A stretch of DNA of 64,000 nt from Pedobacter sp. L105 (GTDB taxonomy: Bacteria; Bacteroidota; Bacteroidia; Sphingobacteriales; Sphingobacteriaceae). Under the pieces are notes generated by a model. It was not told the origin of the DNA. It searched no databases and was given only the letters and a program-made list of their open reading frames with translations. The DNA is taken from the NCBI RefSeq assembly GCF_009765875.1, contig NZ_LMUP01000008.1, forward strand, positions 41,430-105,429. The letters run 5' to 3'. Positions 44,968 through 58,094 of the stretch are shown here, piece after piece (positions within the stretch are counted from its first letter, which is position 1; each line of letters starts with the position of its first letter). A program made the translations under genes and the position numbers.

Positions 44968-45939
44968 TTAAAAATATCTTGGCGAAACCATTCTTGCATT
45001 TCTTCTGTTGAACATGTATCCGATAGAAATTTCATGACTCCCGCCAGAGTTTCCTTTCAATGGACCTACAGAAAAATCGTAGGCATACCCAATACGAAGG
45101 TTGCTGGTTGGAAAAACCTGAAAGGTGGCTACTACTGCATCCGAGTTACTCAAATCATCCTGCAGGTTACTCTTTTTCCAAAGCTTGATCCCGCTTCTGT
45201 AAGTAGCACCCAGCCATAATTTTTCGCCAAATAAGATAAAGGCATTCAGATCTAAATTTGTAGGGCCTTTAAAATCCTCCTTCACTAGGAATGAAGGCTT
45301 CAGCTGGATTCCCTCGCTCAACGGCACGAGCATACCTGCAGTCAGGTAGCTATGTATGGCTGGTTTTGGGATCCCCGTAAAACGGTTATCACTGGATTGA
45401 GAGGCCAGTAAGTTATCAGCTGATAAACCCACAAAGAACTGGTTATTGGAGAAGAAAGCCCCCACCCTTGCATCAGGCAGCAGTATGTTATTGTCGGTGT
45501 TGGTGATGTTGGGTTCGGGATCATTAGGGTTTAACTTGGTCGCATCCAGGCCAAACTGGGCAATCCCCAGACTCACCCCGAAGGCAAGTCTGGAACTTCC
45601 GTCTGCATTGAAACGTATTCTATAGGCATAACTGGCATAGGCCGAAGTATTACTTTGAGCCCCAAGCTGGTCGTTCACTACCTGAAACGCCAGGCCCACA
45701 TTCCCGTCATTGGCAATTGCGTCTACCGCAAGGTTCATTGTTTTAGGGGCTCCTTTTACCCCTGTCCATTGGTTTCGGTAATAACTATGCAGGTTCAGCA
45801 CTTCTTTATAACCTGCATAAGCAGGATTGATGTAAATACCATTGAAAATGTACTGACTGTACTGTGCGTCCTGCTGCCCGTAGGCGATTTGGCACATGAT
45901 GGTTAACAGTACAGCTAGGGTGAATAAGCGCTTTTTCAT
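44968..45939 (-). CDS. PorP/SprF-family type IX secretion membrane protein
   Basis: 323 residues, signal peptide ending in A-Y-G-Q. The start of the mature part (Q-D-A-Q-Y-S-Q-Y-I-F-N-G-I-Y-I-N-P-A-Y-A-G) is diagnostic. The rest is a predicted outer-membrane beta-barrel. PorP/SprF-like proteins pair with type-B (CHU_C) cargo and anchor it at the surface. The gene lies 23 bases after the giant adhesin gene and 73 before the OmpA gene, all on the minus strand. Confidence 0.94.
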   Translation of the reverse strand: MKKRLFTLAVLLTIMCQIAYGQQDAQYSQYIFNGIYINPAYAGYKEVLNLHSYYRNQWTGVKGAPKTMNLAVDAIANDGNVGLAFQVVNDQLGAQSNTSAYASYAYRIRFNADGSSRLAFGVSLGIAQFGLDATKLNPNDPEPNITNTDNNILLPDARVGAFFSNNQFFVGLSADNLLASQSSDNRFTGIPKPAIHSYLTAGMLVPLSEGIQLKPSFLVKEDFKGPTNLDLNAFILFGEKLWLGATYRSGIKLWKKSNLQDDLSNSDAVVATFQVFPTSNLRIGYAYDFSVGPLKGNSGGSHEISIGYMFNRRNARMVSPRYF

Positions 45940-45962
45940 CTTGATCGTTTTTTACAGTTCAA

Positions 45963-48900
45963 TTAATTTTTTCTCATCAGGGTAACATAGCCTTTCAGTG
46001 TTTTCCAGTCGGTTGAAGCGTCTTTTTTGACTCTCAACAAATAGTAGTATGTTCCTTCATTCAGTCCGTTACCATCCCAGTTGTTCTGGTAGTTTTTCAT
46101 CTTGTACACTTCATTTCCCCAACGGTTAACGATAACCAGTTCATTCTGCTGGTATTGGTTCAGCCCTCTAATTTCAAAGAGGTCATTGGTGCCGTCACCA
46201 TTTGGAGTAAATAAGTTAGGTGGAGATAAAACTTCGCCATTGAAGAGCAAGACCACTGTTGGTGTATCGTTGTTTTCTTCCGTTCCGGAGATGTCATTCA
46301 CCAGGATACTACCAGTACTTTTACCGGATACATTAGCGGTATTGCTGACCGAATTTGCGCTCCTGTCGGCCGCGGTGGTATTGTACTTTATGCTGATGGA
46401 TGTAGTTTCTCCCGGAGCAAGCGTCAGGGCGATGACCTGGTTACTGGTCCCCAGTCTGGCATCAGAAAGTAAAATACTGCTTAGCGTAACGTTACCAGTG
46501 TTTTTAACCATAAACTGGTAGTTGATACTCATTCCATCAGCAGCCGCCACCGCTGTTTTCACCAGCGTTACTGCCGGTAGCTGTTTAATGGAAATCACTG
46601 TTGGCGTATTGTTATCGGCCCCAGTACCGGAAACATCCGTAATGGTTTTCCCACCCGGGGTATTGGCCTTAACCGTTGCCGTATTGGTCACCAGACCTGC
46701 ATCAAAATCTGCCAGTGTTGGCGTGTAGTTTGCCGTTACTGTGGTGCTTGCACCTGGTGCCAGTGAACCTGGAACTACCTGATTGGTGATGCCTAGCTTG
46801 GCATCAGTGACCAGGATATTGCTTAAGGTTACATTTCCTGTATTGGTGATGAGAAACCGGTAAGTAATGATACTGCTACCTGTTTGTTGTGTTGCTATTT
46901 TAACCAGGGTCATAGAAGAAACAGGAACAATAGTAACTACCGTTGGATCTGTCAGCCCGGGCTTATTTGGATCATCAGAATGGGCTACGGTAATGACATT
47001 GCCGTTCTCATCTTTCCCTGCTGCACCGGCCTGGTTACTAAAGGTACCCGCGTCCACATCAGCCTGTGTTAAGGTATGTTTAGCAGTAACAGTGGCACTT
47101 TCCCCAAGCGCTAAACTGGCGATAGTGGATGGCGTCATCGAGCCAGCATCTGCACCTGCATCAGTAACGATGATGTTATTCAGTACAGACTGCCCGGTAT
47201 TGGTAGCTACAATGTTATAGTTCACCACATCCCCTGCCTTGGTACCTATATTCAAGGCCGTTTTAGTTAAGGTGAAGATGGCATTATAAACGGTTACCGT
47301 CACCGTAATTGGATCAGATAGAATACCCTCAGGACTCTGTAACTGATAGGTAAAAGTATCCACACCGGTGAAGCCAGGAGCTGGCGTATAGGTAATGGAT
47401 CCGTCACCATTAACGATTAGTGAACCACTGGAAGGAGAAGTACCCGCAACTACAGTCTCGTTAGTTGAATTTGGATCATTAGTTTTTACGGGAATATTAA
47501 CTGGGGTACCTGTCAAGGTGCGTGCTTCATCCGGGGTACCCAAGCCTTTGATGGCCGTCTGTACCGGATTGGAGCCTTTAGGTTGTATCACCGGTTCCGA
47601 TGGTGTGGCGAAAGCTGTATTGTTAATATAGCCTGATGCCGTGGCGCTGATCGTGCCGGCAACATTCACCGTGATGATATTGGCTGGACCCGCAGGAATA
47701 GTTATATTACTGCTTACCGCATTTCCTGTCCCTGTAGCACCATCATTTACAATGGCCCTGCCTGCAGCACTTACTGTCCAGCTTACATTTTCTATGCCCG
47801 CAGGTACCATATCGCTTACCACCGTGTTAATGGCATCTCCGGTACCAGTATTGGTAACTGTAATCACATAATTAACTGCTGAACTTGCATTTGCTGTTTC
47901 CTGTCCTGTTTTTACCACTTGCAGGGAAGGAACCCTGCTCACATCGGTGGTCACACTTGTTGTAGCAGGTGTAGAACCTTGTTCTGCCGGAGTCACGGCC
48001 GCAGTATTCACAATAGTGCCAGCATATGATGGGTCTATTGTGCCTGTGATATTAATGACTACCTCACCTGTTAACGCTGGTATATTGGAGGTGATACTAA
48101 TGTTATTACTGTTTCCGTTGGCTGCACTCACCGTTGCAGACCCGCTTACTGTGGCCGTCCAGCTTACATTTTGTATAGCTGATGGCACCACATCCGTGAT
48201 CACACTATTTGTAGCATCACTAGGCCCGTCATTTCTTACCTTAATCTGGTAATTAACCACCTCTCCTGCATTTGATTGGGAAGGGGCAGATTTGACAATA
48301 ACCATACTTACTTTAGGAGTTACCCTGGTGCTGGTAGAAGATGTTACTGTAGCAGCTCCTGTTTCTGTTGGGGTGGCTGTAGCAGTATTAACCAGTGTTC
48401 CATTGTATGTAGGTGGAACAGTGCCAGTAATATCAATTTCTACACGTGCACCTGCCGGGATATTAACCACCGTATTTAGGGTGTTTCCAGTACCGGTTCC
48501 ACCGCTTACTATCGACGCACCGCCACTCACCTTGCTTACCCATGTTGGGTTTAACACCTGGCTTGGGATGATATCGGCAATGGACGTATTTAAGGCATTT
48601 GATGGTCCGTCATTGGTTAAGATCAAACTATAATTGATCTGCTCACCAGAGGATATCGCTGTGGGTGCGATTTTTATTAAACCTAGATTAGGAATGCTTT
48701 GAATCGTTGTAACTGACGGATCAGAGGTAACCGGTGGTATTCCAGTTTCCTCCGGTGTCACTGTAGCCGTATTGTTCAGTGTACCTGTAGCATCAGGTGG
48801 CACAGATCCGGTAATCGTAACTATCACACCTCCACCTGCTGGTAAGTTAGCAGTTAGATTCATTTGGTTACCCGTACCCGATGCACCGGTTAATAAGCTA

Positions 48901-51900
48901 GCTCCGTTCGTGCCCGTTGCCGTCCACCTTACATTGCTTAACAATGCTGGTACTGCATCAGCTATAGTTGTGTTCAGCAGATTACTCGGACCAGCATTAT
49001 CTGCCTGAATGATATAGGTAAGCGTCTGGCCTGCAATCACTGTTGCTGGCGCATGTTTAATGATGCTCAGGTTGGCCATCGGCGTTACTTCAGTAGTGAT
49101 CGTTGGTGAATTAACCGGAGTATCATTTCCTATAGCGGCCTGGCCAGTATTATTGATCACCCCTCTAAAATCAGGGTTGATTGTTCCACTAATTGTCACT
49201 ACCACTGCATTACCGGCACCTGCCGCCACATTGGCTAACATAGCAACCGCATTGCCAGTGCCTGTGGTCCCGCTAATGATCCTAGCTGTGCCCTGTGTGG
49301 TTGCGGACCAGGTTACATTGCTTAATTGGGTAGCTATCCTGTCTGATATATTTACACCTACGGCGTCACTTAGTCCTGTATTGGTTACTCTTACATTATA
49401 AGTAATGGCTTCACCTGATCCGGCAGCATTCGGACCGGATTTCTGAACCACCAGCTGTGGAGTTACTACAATGCTTGTTTTCACTGTAGAACTGTTGTTA
49501 CTGCTATTAAAGTCCTGCACTGATCCGGGAGGCGTAATGGTCGCCGTATTTTCGATATCAGTAGCTGATGCATCAGAAGGGATCTTACCTGTTACTACAA
49601 TGGTGATAAAATTAGCATCACCAGGTTCAATGCTGGCATTGACAGCAATGGTAGAAGAAGTACCGGTAGCAGCGCTATTAACGGTAGCTGCACCAGAGGC
49701 AGTTGCAGTCCAGCTCACATTGTGTATTGTAGATGGCACTACATCATTAATGCTCAAACCATTTACATTGATCGGCCCGTTATTGCCCGCTTTGATGGTG
49801 TAAGAAATCTGTCCGCCCGCAGTATCACTTGTAGGACCCGTTTTTACAACAAACAGGTCTGTACTTGTATTTACAGCGGTAGTTACGGCATCAACGGCCG
49901 ATTCATTGGAAGAAGGAACTACTACCTGTACGGTATTGGTAAAGGTTGCACTCGCCTCAGGTTTCACCGTTCCATTGATGGTTAACGTAATTTTACCAGC
50001 AGGCAGAGGACTTGCCGCAGGATTAAGAGTTGCGACGATATTTACATCCTGACTGGTGCCAGATAGTGCAGTAGTAGGTATACCATTAGTTACCGTGGCA
50101 GACCAGGAAGTAACAGTAAGATCGGTTGGTACATTATCCGTTAGCGTAGTATTTGTAGCAACTGAAGTGCCCATATTCTCTACAATAATCGTATAAGTAA
50201 CCTCATCTCCTACTTTCACATCACTCGGGCCGGATTTAGAAACTCTTAGTGTTGGGTTATTGTTAATTGTTGTGGTAATGCTTGATTGGTTATCTGCAGC
50301 ATTTACATCTACAATAGAAGGATCTATTGTTGCAGAGGCAGAGTTGGTAATCTTACTGCCATTGGCCGCAGCCGGATCAACCTGTCCGTTGATCGTGATA
50401 AAAATCACCCCTCCTTTAGGGATGCTGGCAATCAAACTCACATTTCCCGATCCATTAGTTGTAGGAGTTGTTGCCCCACTACTTGCTAAGACCGTCCAGG
50501 TAGGATTTAAAATAGTAGCAGGGATATTATCTGTAATCTGTGTGTTTACTGCAGTGGTATAGCCTTCGTTTGTTACCCTTACGGTATAGGTCATGGTTTC
50601 CCCTGCACCTCTTGTGCCCGGGCCGGATTTAGTGACCCTTACATCCGCCTCTTTAGCAATTTGCGTAGTAACAGTGGATGTAGCAGGACTAGGATCTGTT
50701 ACTCCTGTTGGCGGAGTTGCACTGGCACTGTTTACGATCTGTGCACCGGTATAAGTAGGATCAACTGTTCCACTGACCGTAACAATTACCTGATCGGCCG
50801 CAGTTGCAGTGAGGTTAGCAGTTAAGCTTACATTGCCCGTACCAGAACTCACACTTGCCGTAGCCGCTCCCTGTACCGCCACGGTCCAGCTTGGATTTAA
50901 AATCCCCGCAGGAATATTATCTATAAGGATTGCACCCGTCACATTGGAAGGACCGGCATTGCTGAGATTTAAGGTATAAGTGATATGCTGACCCGCTGCC
51001 AGACTTTGCGGACCTGATTTTACAAGCTTCAAGTCTGCTTCTTTTTTGACCTGCGTGGTCATTGTATTGGAATTTGATGAGCCACCACCTGGTATGGTCG
51101 CGCTGGCTACATTCTGAAGTGAAGCAGCCGTACTTGCGGCACTTAAAGTTCCGGTAATAGTGATGGTGACTTTATTGGCAGCACCTGCAGGTATGTTTGC
51201 AGTAACACTCACTGCATTGCCTGTTCCGCTGCCAGTAGCCGTTACCGCCGCAGTACCTGTTACAGCAGTTGTCCAGCTTACAGCAGTAAAATCTGCAGGA
51301 ATCTCATCTGCGATCAGTGCTCCAAGTGCATTGCTCGGCCCGTTGTTGGTAACTGTCAGCACATAGGTTCCCTGCTCACCGGCATTCATTGCCGAGGGAC
51401 CAGATTTCACTACAGACAGACTGCTCTGTGTAGTGATATTGGTAGTCACCGTATTTGAATTGACCGGATTAATACCAGGTTCCGTTGGCGTACCTGTAGC
51501 CACGTTAGTGATGGTATTCGGGGCCTGGTCTGCCGGTACATCTGCGCTGACCGTTATACTGATTTTGTTGGCATTACCAGCATTTAAATTCGCTGCTAAA
51601 CTTAAGCTATTGCCAGTTCCAGTACCACCGCTGATTATTGTGGAAGTGCCGCTACTGGTTGCTGTCCAGCTTACATTGACCAACCCAGATGGTATCGCAT
51701 CGGTAATGGTTAAATTGCTTGCATTGGATGGCCCGTTATTAATGGCATCAATCTGGTAGGTGATGTGCTGACCTGCAGCCACATTTGCCGGTCCACTTTT
51801 TGCCAGCGTAACGGAAGGTTTTCTGTTTACGGTGGTGGTTACAGGATTACTGGTTTGGGCAACTGCCCCGGGCTCTGAGGGTTGAAGTGATGCTGTATTC

Positions 51901-54900
51901 ACCAGGTTACTGGATGAAGCAGGATCTACCGTTCCAACAACTGTAATCACTATCGAATTACCGGTTCCGCCCGGAATGTTGCCAGTTACGCTAACCGTAC
52001 TGTTGTTCCCAGATGCACCCGCTGATACTGTAGCCGTACCTGTGGTAGTAGAGGTCCAGCTTGGATTTAATATTCCGGCAGGTAAAACATCCGAAATAAT
52101 TGCATTTAAGGCATCAGCTGTACTTGTGTTTTTGGCGATGAGGGTATAGGTAATCTGCTCTCCTGCATTGAGGGAAGCCGGACCTGATTTCTGAATAGAT
52201 AATACTGGAACACGGGTAACCGCGGTGGTGACCGAAGCCGGTTTTGCTGGTACGTTAGGTTCTGACGGAGTTAATGTTGCTGTATTGACTAAGCTTCCTG
52301 AATAACCTGCAGCCACTACTCCGTTTACTATAACTGATATTTTTGCACCGGGAGAAAGGTTGCTGGTTACGCTGATTGCATTACCTGTTCCGCTGCCCCC
52401 AGCGGTAATGGTACCGGTACCGGAGGTTATCGAGGCTGTCCAGCTTACATTAGACACTTGTGAGGGCACATTATCAGTGATCACAGTAGCGCTGCTGCTG
52501 GATGGGCCATTGTTGATTCCTATAAGGGTGTAGCTGATATTACTTCCCGCAAGCAGGCTGTTTGGTCCTGATTTTGAAAAGGTAAAATCAGGCGTAGCCG
52601 TCACCGCTGTATTGGCTGCAGATTGGGCCGGAGTGGCGCCCGACTCTGAAGGGGTAGCAACCACAGTATTGGTCAGCTGCCCGGTAAAGGTGCTGCTTAC
52701 TATACCTGTTATGGTGACCGTTACTTTATTACTGGCACCCGCAGGCACATTTGCTGTTAAATTCACTGCATTACCAGATCCGCTGCTTGCTCCAATAATG
52801 GTGGAGCTTCCTGCTGTGGCGGCCGACCAGGTTACGTTAGTAACCGATGACGGAACAGCATCAGTAATACTGGTATTTACGGCGTTACTAGGGCCATTGT
52901 TCCCCACTACAATAGAGTAAGTAATGGAATTACCTGCAGCTAAATTGGCCGGAGCACTCTTAGCTATAGTTATCCCTGGGCTACTGGTAATGCTGGACGT
53001 ATGTGTAGCCGTAGAAGATGTTCCTGCGGGTTCGGCAGGTGTGGCAGTTGCCGTATTACTTACATTTCCTGTTGCGGCAGCACTAAGTGTAGCCGTGATG
53101 GTTACCAGTACTTTATTAGTTGCACCAGCGGGAATACTTGCAGTAAGGTTTACATTATTTCCTGTTCCGCTAGCTCCTGCACCCACACTGGCAGCACCTT
53201 GTATACTGCTTGTCCAGCTCACATTGCTGTACGTATTAGGTACTATATCGCTAATGCTGGCTGCAACAGCATCACTTGATCCACTGTTGGTTACAATTAG
53301 GTTATAGGTTACAATATTACCAGCATTAAGACTCGAAGGTCCTGTTTTACTTATATTTAATACTGGCTTGGGTGTTAAATCTGTATTGTCCGTAGCCGTG
53401 TTATTGCTTGTTGCAGGATCTGCTGCACCTGGCGGCGGAACCATGGTAACAGTGTTACTTAGGGTACCGGTTGCAGAGGCAGCTATATTTCCTGCAATGG
53501 TCAGTACTGCGGTTTCTCCGGTATTGAGCATTAGCCCTGTCCATTGACCATTACTGCTGGTATAAGAACCTTTATTTACCGCATAAGTGGAAGCAGTGAA
53601 ACCAGTTGGCAGTGGATCCTGGATAGTGGTAATATCTGTGCTCAGCAAGCTGCCCGGACCGTTATTGGTTAAGGTAAGCGTATACGTTAAAGCCTGACCG
53701 GGGATACCCGGTTTAGGACTTGCTGTTTTGGCTATGCTTAAATCAGCCACTGGCCTAACAACACTTAAAGTGTAAGTAGCTGGTGTGCTATCTACAAAGC
53801 CATCATTATCTGTGGCCGTGTAGGTAAAACTAGCAGGGCCTGTATAATTGGGCGTTGCCGTAAAGGTAAGTCCTGCGGCCTGCGCGGGAGTGATCACCTG
53901 TCCGGCAGTCACCGCAGAACCGTTAGCGAGCCTCAGTATACCTTCCGCAGCTGTTGGCAGCGTACTAATGGTATAACTGGCAATCGTACCATCAACATCT
54001 GTAGCACTCAAACCAGGGATGGTAGTAGCTGTTGCCTGGTTGGATATTGGTGTGGTATAATTTACATTGTTGGCTATAGGAGGTGAGCCCAGCTTAAGGG
54101 TGTAAACTGCAGGTGTGTTACTGGTTAGGCCATCATTATCTGTCACGTTGTAATTAAAAGTGACAGGACCATAATAGCTTGAGCTTGGTACAAATACCAG
54201 TGATGAAGCCTGAGCTGGGGTTAACACCGTATTAGCTGTCACTACTGTGCCATCTGCAAGTTTTAAAACACCCTGTGATGCAGGTGGCAAAGTGGTGATG
54301 GTGTAACTGGCTATGGTACCATCCTGATCGGTACCCGCTAAGGCGGGGATAGTGGTACCGGTCGACTGATTCGAAATTATCGTTGGATCAGTAACCGCAG
54401 TAGCAGCAGGTCTGGATTTTACGCTTACAGTACCGCTAATATTACAGCCATTTGCATCCGTTACCGTATAGGTATAGGTGCCTGCTGCTACATTAGTGAG
54501 ATCCTCAGTAGTCGTACTGTTTGACCATGCATAAGCGTAAGGAGCAGTACCACCAGTTACTGTTAAGTCTACAGCCCCATCATGTTGGTTAGGTGCAGAA
54601 GCTGGTGTAGTGGTAAAGGTGGAAGCCAGTGCTGTTGGCTGGGTTATAGTTACTATAGCCGACCGTACTTCCGGAGAATTTTGATCGGTCACCGTCAAAG
54701 TATAAGTTCCCGGAGCAAGCCCCGTGGCCGTACTGGTCGTTTGTATCGGTGTAGTGCTCCAGGAGTATCTATAACTCCCACTCCCCCCAGTTACAGTGGC
54801 AACCGCTTGTCCATTGTTCTGACCAAAACAGGTAACATTACTTGGCGCAATTGCAATAGTTATGGGTGGAGTATCAATAATGGTATAGTTGAAATTTCCT

Positions 54901-56519
54901 GCTGTTGGCGAAACCGTACAGGCATTAGGATCTGCAATTAGCATGGTCCCGGTAGCACCTTCCAGATTCCCAATGATAGTCTCATTAGGCTCAGGACTCA
55001 CATCATCTTGTAAAATTTTTATATAGGATGCTAAGCTTAAAGCTGTTGCATCTGTACCATCATAATTTCCTGCAGGTATCGGGATATTGATCACACCGGT
55101 AAGCGCAGTTGGTGTAGCGTAATCCACGCCCCTGGTAGCCGTACCACCAGTGATATTCAGGTTAACAGAAGAATTGGCAGGTATATTTCCTGCAATTCTT
55201 AACTTAGGAAGGTTCGCTGTACTCACATATTCTGGTCCTGAGGCTGTTCCCCCTCCAGTTAAAGAAAGAAGTGGAGATAAAGAAAGAAGGGTTACATCAT
55301 CCAGAAAATTCCCAACGCCGGTATTTGAGGTAGAACCGTCTGAAGAAACAGCTCTAAAGCCAAAAGCAACAGACTGACTTGTTCCGGTAGTATTTTGCCA
55401 GGTTCCTCTCCAAACTGTCCAACCATTAGCATCCGCTGTAGCAGGGCTGGCCGTTGTTAATCTGGTAGAAGTTCCTGCAGGTAAAATCACTCCAGTATGT
55501 GGTCCAGCCACTGCATTATTATCTGTAAATTCTCCTACATCTACGTCGTTAATCCGCAAGCGCATAACGTCTATTCCGGTCCTGCCGCGATGTGCGAAAG
55601 ACCAGGTAAAAGTTTCACCTGGCAACACACATATTGGCTGTTGCTCAAGCATCCCGGCCGTGTAGGCATTCAATTCAGCAAAACGACTTCCTGAATGTGC
55701 AGTAACCCCATTAAAACCACTTTGCCAAATTTCTATAAAACCTCCATTTACAGGTTGACTTTGATCTGTATTTCCTATGGCTTCAGTAGCACTCCATCCC
55801 GCCATGGTTCCTTCGGGTGTATAGACTAGGGCGCCACCTGTTTGCAACTCAAAACCACCATTTGTAAATTGTCTTACGGGAGCACTTTGTGTTTGAAATA
55901 CCTGAAGTTCTGACAAATTAAAGGTAGAGCGCTGCAAGTTAAGTACCATGACATACCTTGCTTTATGCAATCCGAAATCAAAAGAAAACCTGTTGTTAGT
56001 GAAATTCGGGCCCAGGTAAGTGGGGTCATTGCCGATACCTGCATTTACATTAGCATTTAATTTACCCGCTTGATAAAGCAATCTGTTATACAAAGAGATG
56101 TCAGCATTTCCTCTTAAATAATTTTGGGCGATGATGCCTAATCCACCAGGAGGGCCTGCGCTACTTGGCCAGGAAATGATCATAAACCTTTTACTCGCAA
56201 CCGGATTTGTAACATCCTCCCCAATGGTTACATTTTGTATAAAATAATCTGCACCCAGATCCACCAAAAACCATTCTGAATTTTGGCCGGTTTGCGTATT
56301 GCCTGTCGCAGCTTCGGTGGTAAAATCACCATCCACCAAATTACTGTTAGGCGCTGTGGCCGCGTTTGGATTACTGGATGAGGTGACTACCTTTCCCAAT
56401 GCCAGGTTGGTTTGGCTAAAAGCATTATTGCCGATAAGGAATAAGGTAAAAAACAAGATGATGCCCAGGAAAGCATCAACGAATGTAGATTTTTTGGAGG
56501 TAAGTTTTAAACTGATCAT
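45963..56519 (-). CDS. Giant T9SS-exported adhesin with DUF11 repeats and type-B (CHU_C) sorting domain
   Basis: 3518 residues. Order: signal peptide (1-35); F5/8C discoidin-like domain ([12 protein letters not shown], ~36-215); a carbohydrate-binding-like jelly roll (~218-410); SprB-type repeats (~555-710, [14 protein letters not shown]); two cadherin-like repeats (~715-920). Then come sixteen DUF11 repeats (924 to ~2990), an Ig-like unit, three related repeats, and from ~3430 a gliding-motility-associated C-terminus ([13 protein letters not shown]) ending in V-T-L-M-R-K-N. Type-IX secretion exports it. The PorP/SprF and OmpA genes follow in the same operon. Its role is likely adhesion or gliding. 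Confidence 0.95.
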   Translation of the reverse strand: MISLKLTSKKSTFVDAFLGIILFFTLFLIGNNAFSQTNLALGKVVTSSSNPNAATAPNSNLVDGDFTTEAATGNTQTGQNSEWFLVDLGADYFIQNVTIGEDVTNPVASKRFMIISWPSSAGPPGGLGIIAQNYLRGNADISLYNRLLYQAGKLNANVNAGIGNDPTYLGPNFTNNRFSFDFGLHKARYVMVLNLQRSTFNLSELQVFQTQSAPVRQFTNGGFELQTGGALVYTPEGTMAGWSATEAIGNTDQSQPVNGGFIEIWQSGFNGVTAHSGSRFAELNAYTAGMLEQQPICVLPGETFTWSFAHRGRTGIDVMRLRINDVDVGEFTDNNAVAGPHTGVILPAGTSTRLTTASPATADANGWTVWRGTWQNTTGTSQSVAFGFRAVSSDGSTSNTGVGNFLDDVTLLSLSPLLSLTGGGTASGPEYVSTANLPKLRIAGNIPANSSVNLNITGGTATRGVDYATPTALTGVINIPIPAGNYDGTDATALSLASYIKILQDDVSPEPNETIIGNLEGATGTMLIADPNACTVSPTAGNFNYTIIDTPPITIAIAPSNVTCFGQNNGQAVATVTGGSGSYRYSWSTTPIQTTSTATGLAPGTYTLTVTDQNSPEVRSAIVTITQPTALASTFTTTPASAPNQHDGAVDLTVTGGTAPYAYAWSNSTTTEDLTNVAAGTYTYTVTDANGCNISGTVSVKSRPAATAVTDPTIISNQSTGTTIPALAGTDQDGTIASYTITTLPPASQGVLKLADGTVVTANTVLTPAQASSLVFVPSSSYYGPVTFNYNVTDNDGLTSNTPAVYTLKLGSPPIANNVNYTTPISNQATATTIPGLSATDVDGTIASYTISTLPTAAEGILRLANGSAVTAGQVITPAQAAGLTFTATPNYTGPASFTYTATDNDGFVDSTPATYTLSVVRPVADLSIAKTASPKPGIPGQALTYTLTLTNNGPGSLLSTDITTIQDPLPTGFTASTYAVNKGSYTSSNGQWTGLMLNTGETAVLTIAGNIAASATGTLSNTVTMVPPPGAADPATSNNTATDNTDLTPKPVLNISKTGPSSLNAGNIVTYNLIVTNSGSSDAVAASISDIVPNTYSNVSWTSSIQGAASVGAGASGTGNNVNLTASIPAGATNKVLVTITATLSAAATGNVSNTATATPAEPAGTSSTATHTSSITSSPGITIAKSAPANLAAGNSITYSIVVGNNGPSNAVNTSITDAVPSSVTNVTWSAATAGSSTIIGASSGSGNAVNLTANVPAGASNKVTVTITGIVSSTFTGQLTNTVVATPSESGATPAQSAANTAVTATPDFTFSKSGPNSLLAGSNISYTLIGINNGPSSSSATVITDNVPSQVSNVSWTASITSGTGTITAGGSGTGNAISVTSNLSPGAKISVIVNGVVAAGYSGSLVNTATLTPSEPNVPAKPASVTTAVTRVPVLSIQKSGPASLNAGEQITYTLIAKNTSTADALNAIISDVLPAGILNPSWTSTTTGTATVSAGASGNNSTVSVTGNIPGGTGNSIVITVVGTVDPASSSNLVNTASLQPSEPGAVAQTSNPVTTTVNRKPSVTLAKSGPANVAAGQHITYQIDAINNGPSNASNLTITDAIPSGLVNVSWTATSSGTSTIISGGTGTGNSLSLAANLNAGNANKISITVSADVPADQAPNTITNVATGTPTEPGINPVNSNTVTTNITTQSSLSVVKSGPSAMNAGEQGTYVLTVTNNGPSNALGALIADEIPADFTAVSWTTAVTGTAAVTATGSGTGNAVSVTANIPAGAANKVTITITGTLSAASTAASLQNVASATIPGGGSSNSNTMTTQVKKEADLKLVKSGPQSLAAGQHITYTLNLSNAGPSNVTGAILIDNIPAGILNPSWTVAVQGAATASVSSGTGNVSLTANLTATAADQVIVTVSGTVDPTYTGAQIVNSASATPPTGVTDPSPATSTVTTQIAKEADVRVTKSGPGTRGAGETMTYTVRVTNEGYTTAVNTQITDNIPATILNPTWTVLASSGATTPTTNGSGNVSLIASIPKGGVIFITINGQVDPAAANGSKITNSASATIDPSIVDVNAADNQSSITTTINNNPTLRVSKSGPSDVKVGDEVTYTIIVENMGTSVATNTTLTDNVPTDLTVTSWSATVTNGIPTTALSGTSQDVNIVATLNPAASPLPAGKITLTINGTVKPEASATFTNTVQVVVPSSNESAVDAVTTAVNTSTDLFVVKTGPTSDTAGGQISYTIKAGNNGPINVNGLSINDVVPSTIHNVSWTATASGAATVNSAATGTSSTIAVNASIEPGDANFITIVVTGKIPSDASATDIENTATITPPGSVQDFNSSNNSSTVKTSIVVTPQLVVQKSGPNAAGSGEAITYNVRVTNTGLSDAVGVNISDRIATQLSNVTWSATTQGTARIISGTTGTGNAVAMLANVAAGAGNAVVVTISGTINPDFRGVINNTGQAAIGNDTPVNSPTITTEVTPMANLSIIKHAPATVIAGQTLTYIIQADNAGPSNLLNTTIADAVPALLSNVRWTATGTNGASLLTGASGTGNQMNLTANLPAGGGVIVTITGSVPPDATGTLNNTATVTPEETGIPPVTSDPSVTTIQSIPNLGLIKIAPTAISSGEQINYSLILTNDGPSNALNTSIADIIPSQVLNPTWVSKVSGGASIVSGGTGTGNTLNTVVNIPAGARVEIDITGTVPPTYNGTLVNTATATPTETGAATVTSSTSTRVTPKVSMVIVKSAPSQSNAGEVVNYQIKVRNDGPSDATNSVITDVVPSAIQNVSWTATVSGSATVSAANGNSNNISITSNIPALTGEVVINITGTIDPSYAGTIVNTAAVTPAEQGSTPATTSVTTDVSRVPSLQVVKTGQETANASSAVNYVITVTNTGTGDAINTVVSDMVPAGIENVSWTVSAAGRAIVNDGATGTGNAVSSNITIPAGPANIITVNVAGTISATASGYINNTAFATPSEPVIQPKGSNPVQTAIKGLGTPDEARTLTGTPVNIPVKTNDPNSTNETVVAGTSPSSGSLIVNGDGSITYTPAPGFTGVDTFTYQLQSPEGILSDPITVTVTVYNAIFTLTKTALNIGTKAGDVVNYNIVATNTGQSVLNNIIVTDAGADAGSMTPSTIASLALGESATVTAKHTLTQADVDAGTFSNQAGAAGKDENGNVITVAHSDDPNKPGLTDPTVVTIVPVSSMTLVKIATQQTGSSIITYRFLITNTGNVTLSNILVTDAKLGITNQVVPGSLAPGASTTVTANYTPTLADFDAGLVTNTATVKANTPGGKTITDVSGTGADNNTPTVISIKQLPAVTLVKTAVAAADGMSINYQFMVKNTGNVTLSSILLSDARLGTSNQVIALTLAPGETTSISIKYNTTAADRSANSVSNTANVSGKSTGSILVNDISGTEENNDTPTVVLLFNGEVLSPPNLFTPNGDGTNDLFEIRGLNQYQQNELVIVNRWGNEVYKMKNYQNNWDGNGLNEGTYYYLLRVKKDASTDWKTLKGYVTLMRKN
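47550..53750 (-). repeat. Array of sixteen DUF11 repeats inside the adhesin
   Basis: Each unit is about 129 residues (roughly 388 bases) and starts with a pattern like h-x-h-x-K-S-G-P. Examples are [18 protein letters not shown] and V-V-K-T-G-Q-E-T. Copies are diverged, so the array is old rather than freshly amplified. Confidence 0.85.
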
Positions 56520-56619
56520 AAGAACGTTTAATTAGAAATATGAAGGGAATATGCTTTTCGAAATGTTACTTAGCAGATGTCAGATTCGATATCGACATTC
56601 ACATTTAATCACAAATATT

Positions 56620-56997
56620 TTAATCAGATGCCGCTCTTCTAACTTTAAGGTCATATTCTGATAAACGCAAATAAATTGGAACAGGTAGTGAACCAAGTGA
56701 TGGGTTGCCCTGCACATTAGCTGAATCAATATTACCGGATTTGCATTTAATAAAAATATTATACAGTTGCTGACTAACACAGTTCAATGCTTGCAGGAAG
56801 GATCTCCTACAAGTTGATAAAGTGAAAGAAATATGCGATAAAAGTAATAGTAGATTCTTCAGACAAGGATTAAGGACTATAAAGGACTTACTTGATCTTG
56901 CCATATGCTGTCTTAAAGCTTGTGGCGAAAGCGTGAAAAAGAGAATGAAATAGGCAGCACATTGCAGTGCATTAGTTGAGAGTACAGATTTTATCAT
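56620..56997 (-). CDS. Doubtful 125-residue open frame upstream of the adhesin gene
   Basis: It starts MIKSVLSTNALQCAAYFILF, with one hydrophobic segment and several cysteines. No family is recognised and codon use is not clearly that of the neighbours. It lies 100 bases before the adhesin gene on the same strand. It may be chance or a small accessory gene. Confidence 0.25.
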   Translation of the reverse strand: MIKSVLSTNALQCAAYFILFFTLSPQALRQHMARSSKSFIVLNPCLKNLLLLLSHISFTLSTCRRSFLQALNCVSQQLYNIFIKCKSGNIDSANVQGNPSLGSLPVPIYLRLSEYDLKVRRAASD

Positions 56998-57557
56998 AGG
57001 AGAAGGTTAAAATAATGTAGTTTGATCAATTGATATTTACGAGTGCAGCAGCAACCACTATTAACAGTAAAGTTATATTGCAAAGAACACCATATACTAT
57101 AATTCCATACGCACATATACTTCAGGCCACTCCTTACATATACTTCACACTCCTACTCATATGTACACATAGTGGGCAAAACAGTGCCCAAACAGCGACT
57201 ATATCAACCAATAAGAAAAAGTTTAAATGATAAGAAAGTCGGAACATCCTTCAGCATATGCTCATATGAGGCGTATATAAGCCCTAAAAAGAATAAAAGC
57301 CTTAAAGACAAAATGCCGGCATGATAATCGTCATGTATATATCCAGTGGCCAGCAAGAATGAAAGGTGATATTAGTTATGAATAGGGCATAACTGATTAG
57401 CATACAGACCAGAGGTGCAGTAAAAGCTAAAAAAACTAGAAGGCAGATACAATATTCAATCTACATGCGGCTTTACTAGGTAGATGAGCAGCTCAAATGG
57501 AATTTGTATCCTGTGGAGAATATTTATTATCCAAGGTGACGAGGTAAAGGTACTTAG
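56998..57557. other. Gene-free stretch
   Basis: 560 bases between the doubtful frame and the LuxR-type gene. A small hairpin GGGC-AAAACAGT-GCCC is present near 57173, but no support for coding. Confidence 0.5.
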
Positions 57558-58094
57558 TTAAACGTTCACCATAAAGATGTTTATATCTTCTTTGGAACCA
57601 ATGTTTAACTTTTTACGGATTCTGTATTTTTTTCCTTCAACAGCCCTAACGGAAATAGCTGTAAATCGGGCAATCTCTTTGGTATCAAAATTCAGTTTCA
57701 ATAAGGCGCAAAACTCCAGTTCAGTTGACACCAGGTCGGGAGCAATCTTCAACAGGCTTTTACGAAAGTCGGAATCAAATTCATTGAATTTAAGAAAAAA
57801 AGCATCATCATTTTTAAGTGCCAACTGGATGATTGCATGCAATTTCTCCGCGTTCTGCTCTTGAAGCAGACCATAGCCAGATGCAATGACCTGATCTGGT
57901 ATAGCGGTAATTACATCAACGACAACTACTTCAGCGGCAACAATCATTTGCGAGACGGTAATTTGATCATGCCTAAATTTTTTAAATAATGTAATGCCGT
58001 AATCGGTCATTACTGTAATGATTATTACAAAGAGCAGGGCGACGATAAAAATAAATTTGTGATTGCTTAATAAGTCGGTATAATCAGTATCCAT
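57558..58094 (-). CDS. Membrane-anchored LuxR-type helix-turn-helix regulator without sensor domain
   Basis: 178 residues. One membrane helix (about 15-34, F-I-F-I-V-A-L-L-F-V-I-I-I-T-V) is followed by a helical linker. The C-terminal LuxR-type fold (L-N-F-D-T-K-E-I-A-R-F-T-A-I-S-V-R-A-V-E) ends in K-L-N-I. Bacteroidota often have TPR-TM-LuxR regulators; here the TPR part is missing, so either another protein senses the signal or the gene is a shortened copy. It stands alone between gene-free regions. Confidence 0.7.
   Translation of the reverse strand: MDTDYTDLLSNHKFIFIVALLFVIIITVMTDYGITLFKKFRHDQITVSQMIVAAEVVVVDVITAIPDQVIASGYGLLQEQNAEKLHAIIQLALKNDDAFFLKFNEFDSDFRKSLLKIAPDLVSTELEFCALLKLNFDTKEIARFTAISVRAVEGKKYRIRKKLNIGSKEDINIFMVNV

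Noticed and set aside
46102..53307. Many long open frames on the plus strand opposite the adhesin
   Set aside because: They are mirror images of the repetitive, Thr/Ala/Gly-rich adhesin codons. They have no signal, domain or spacing of real genes.
47550..53750. CRISPR-like periodic repeat in the adhesin region
   Set aside because: The period is about 388 bases, the copies are diverged and the frame is open throughout; it is a protein repeat array.
56998..57230. A 66-residue open frame at 57030-57230 on the plus strand
   Set aside because: Low-complexity composition, no domain, no promoter; better treated as gene-free DNA.
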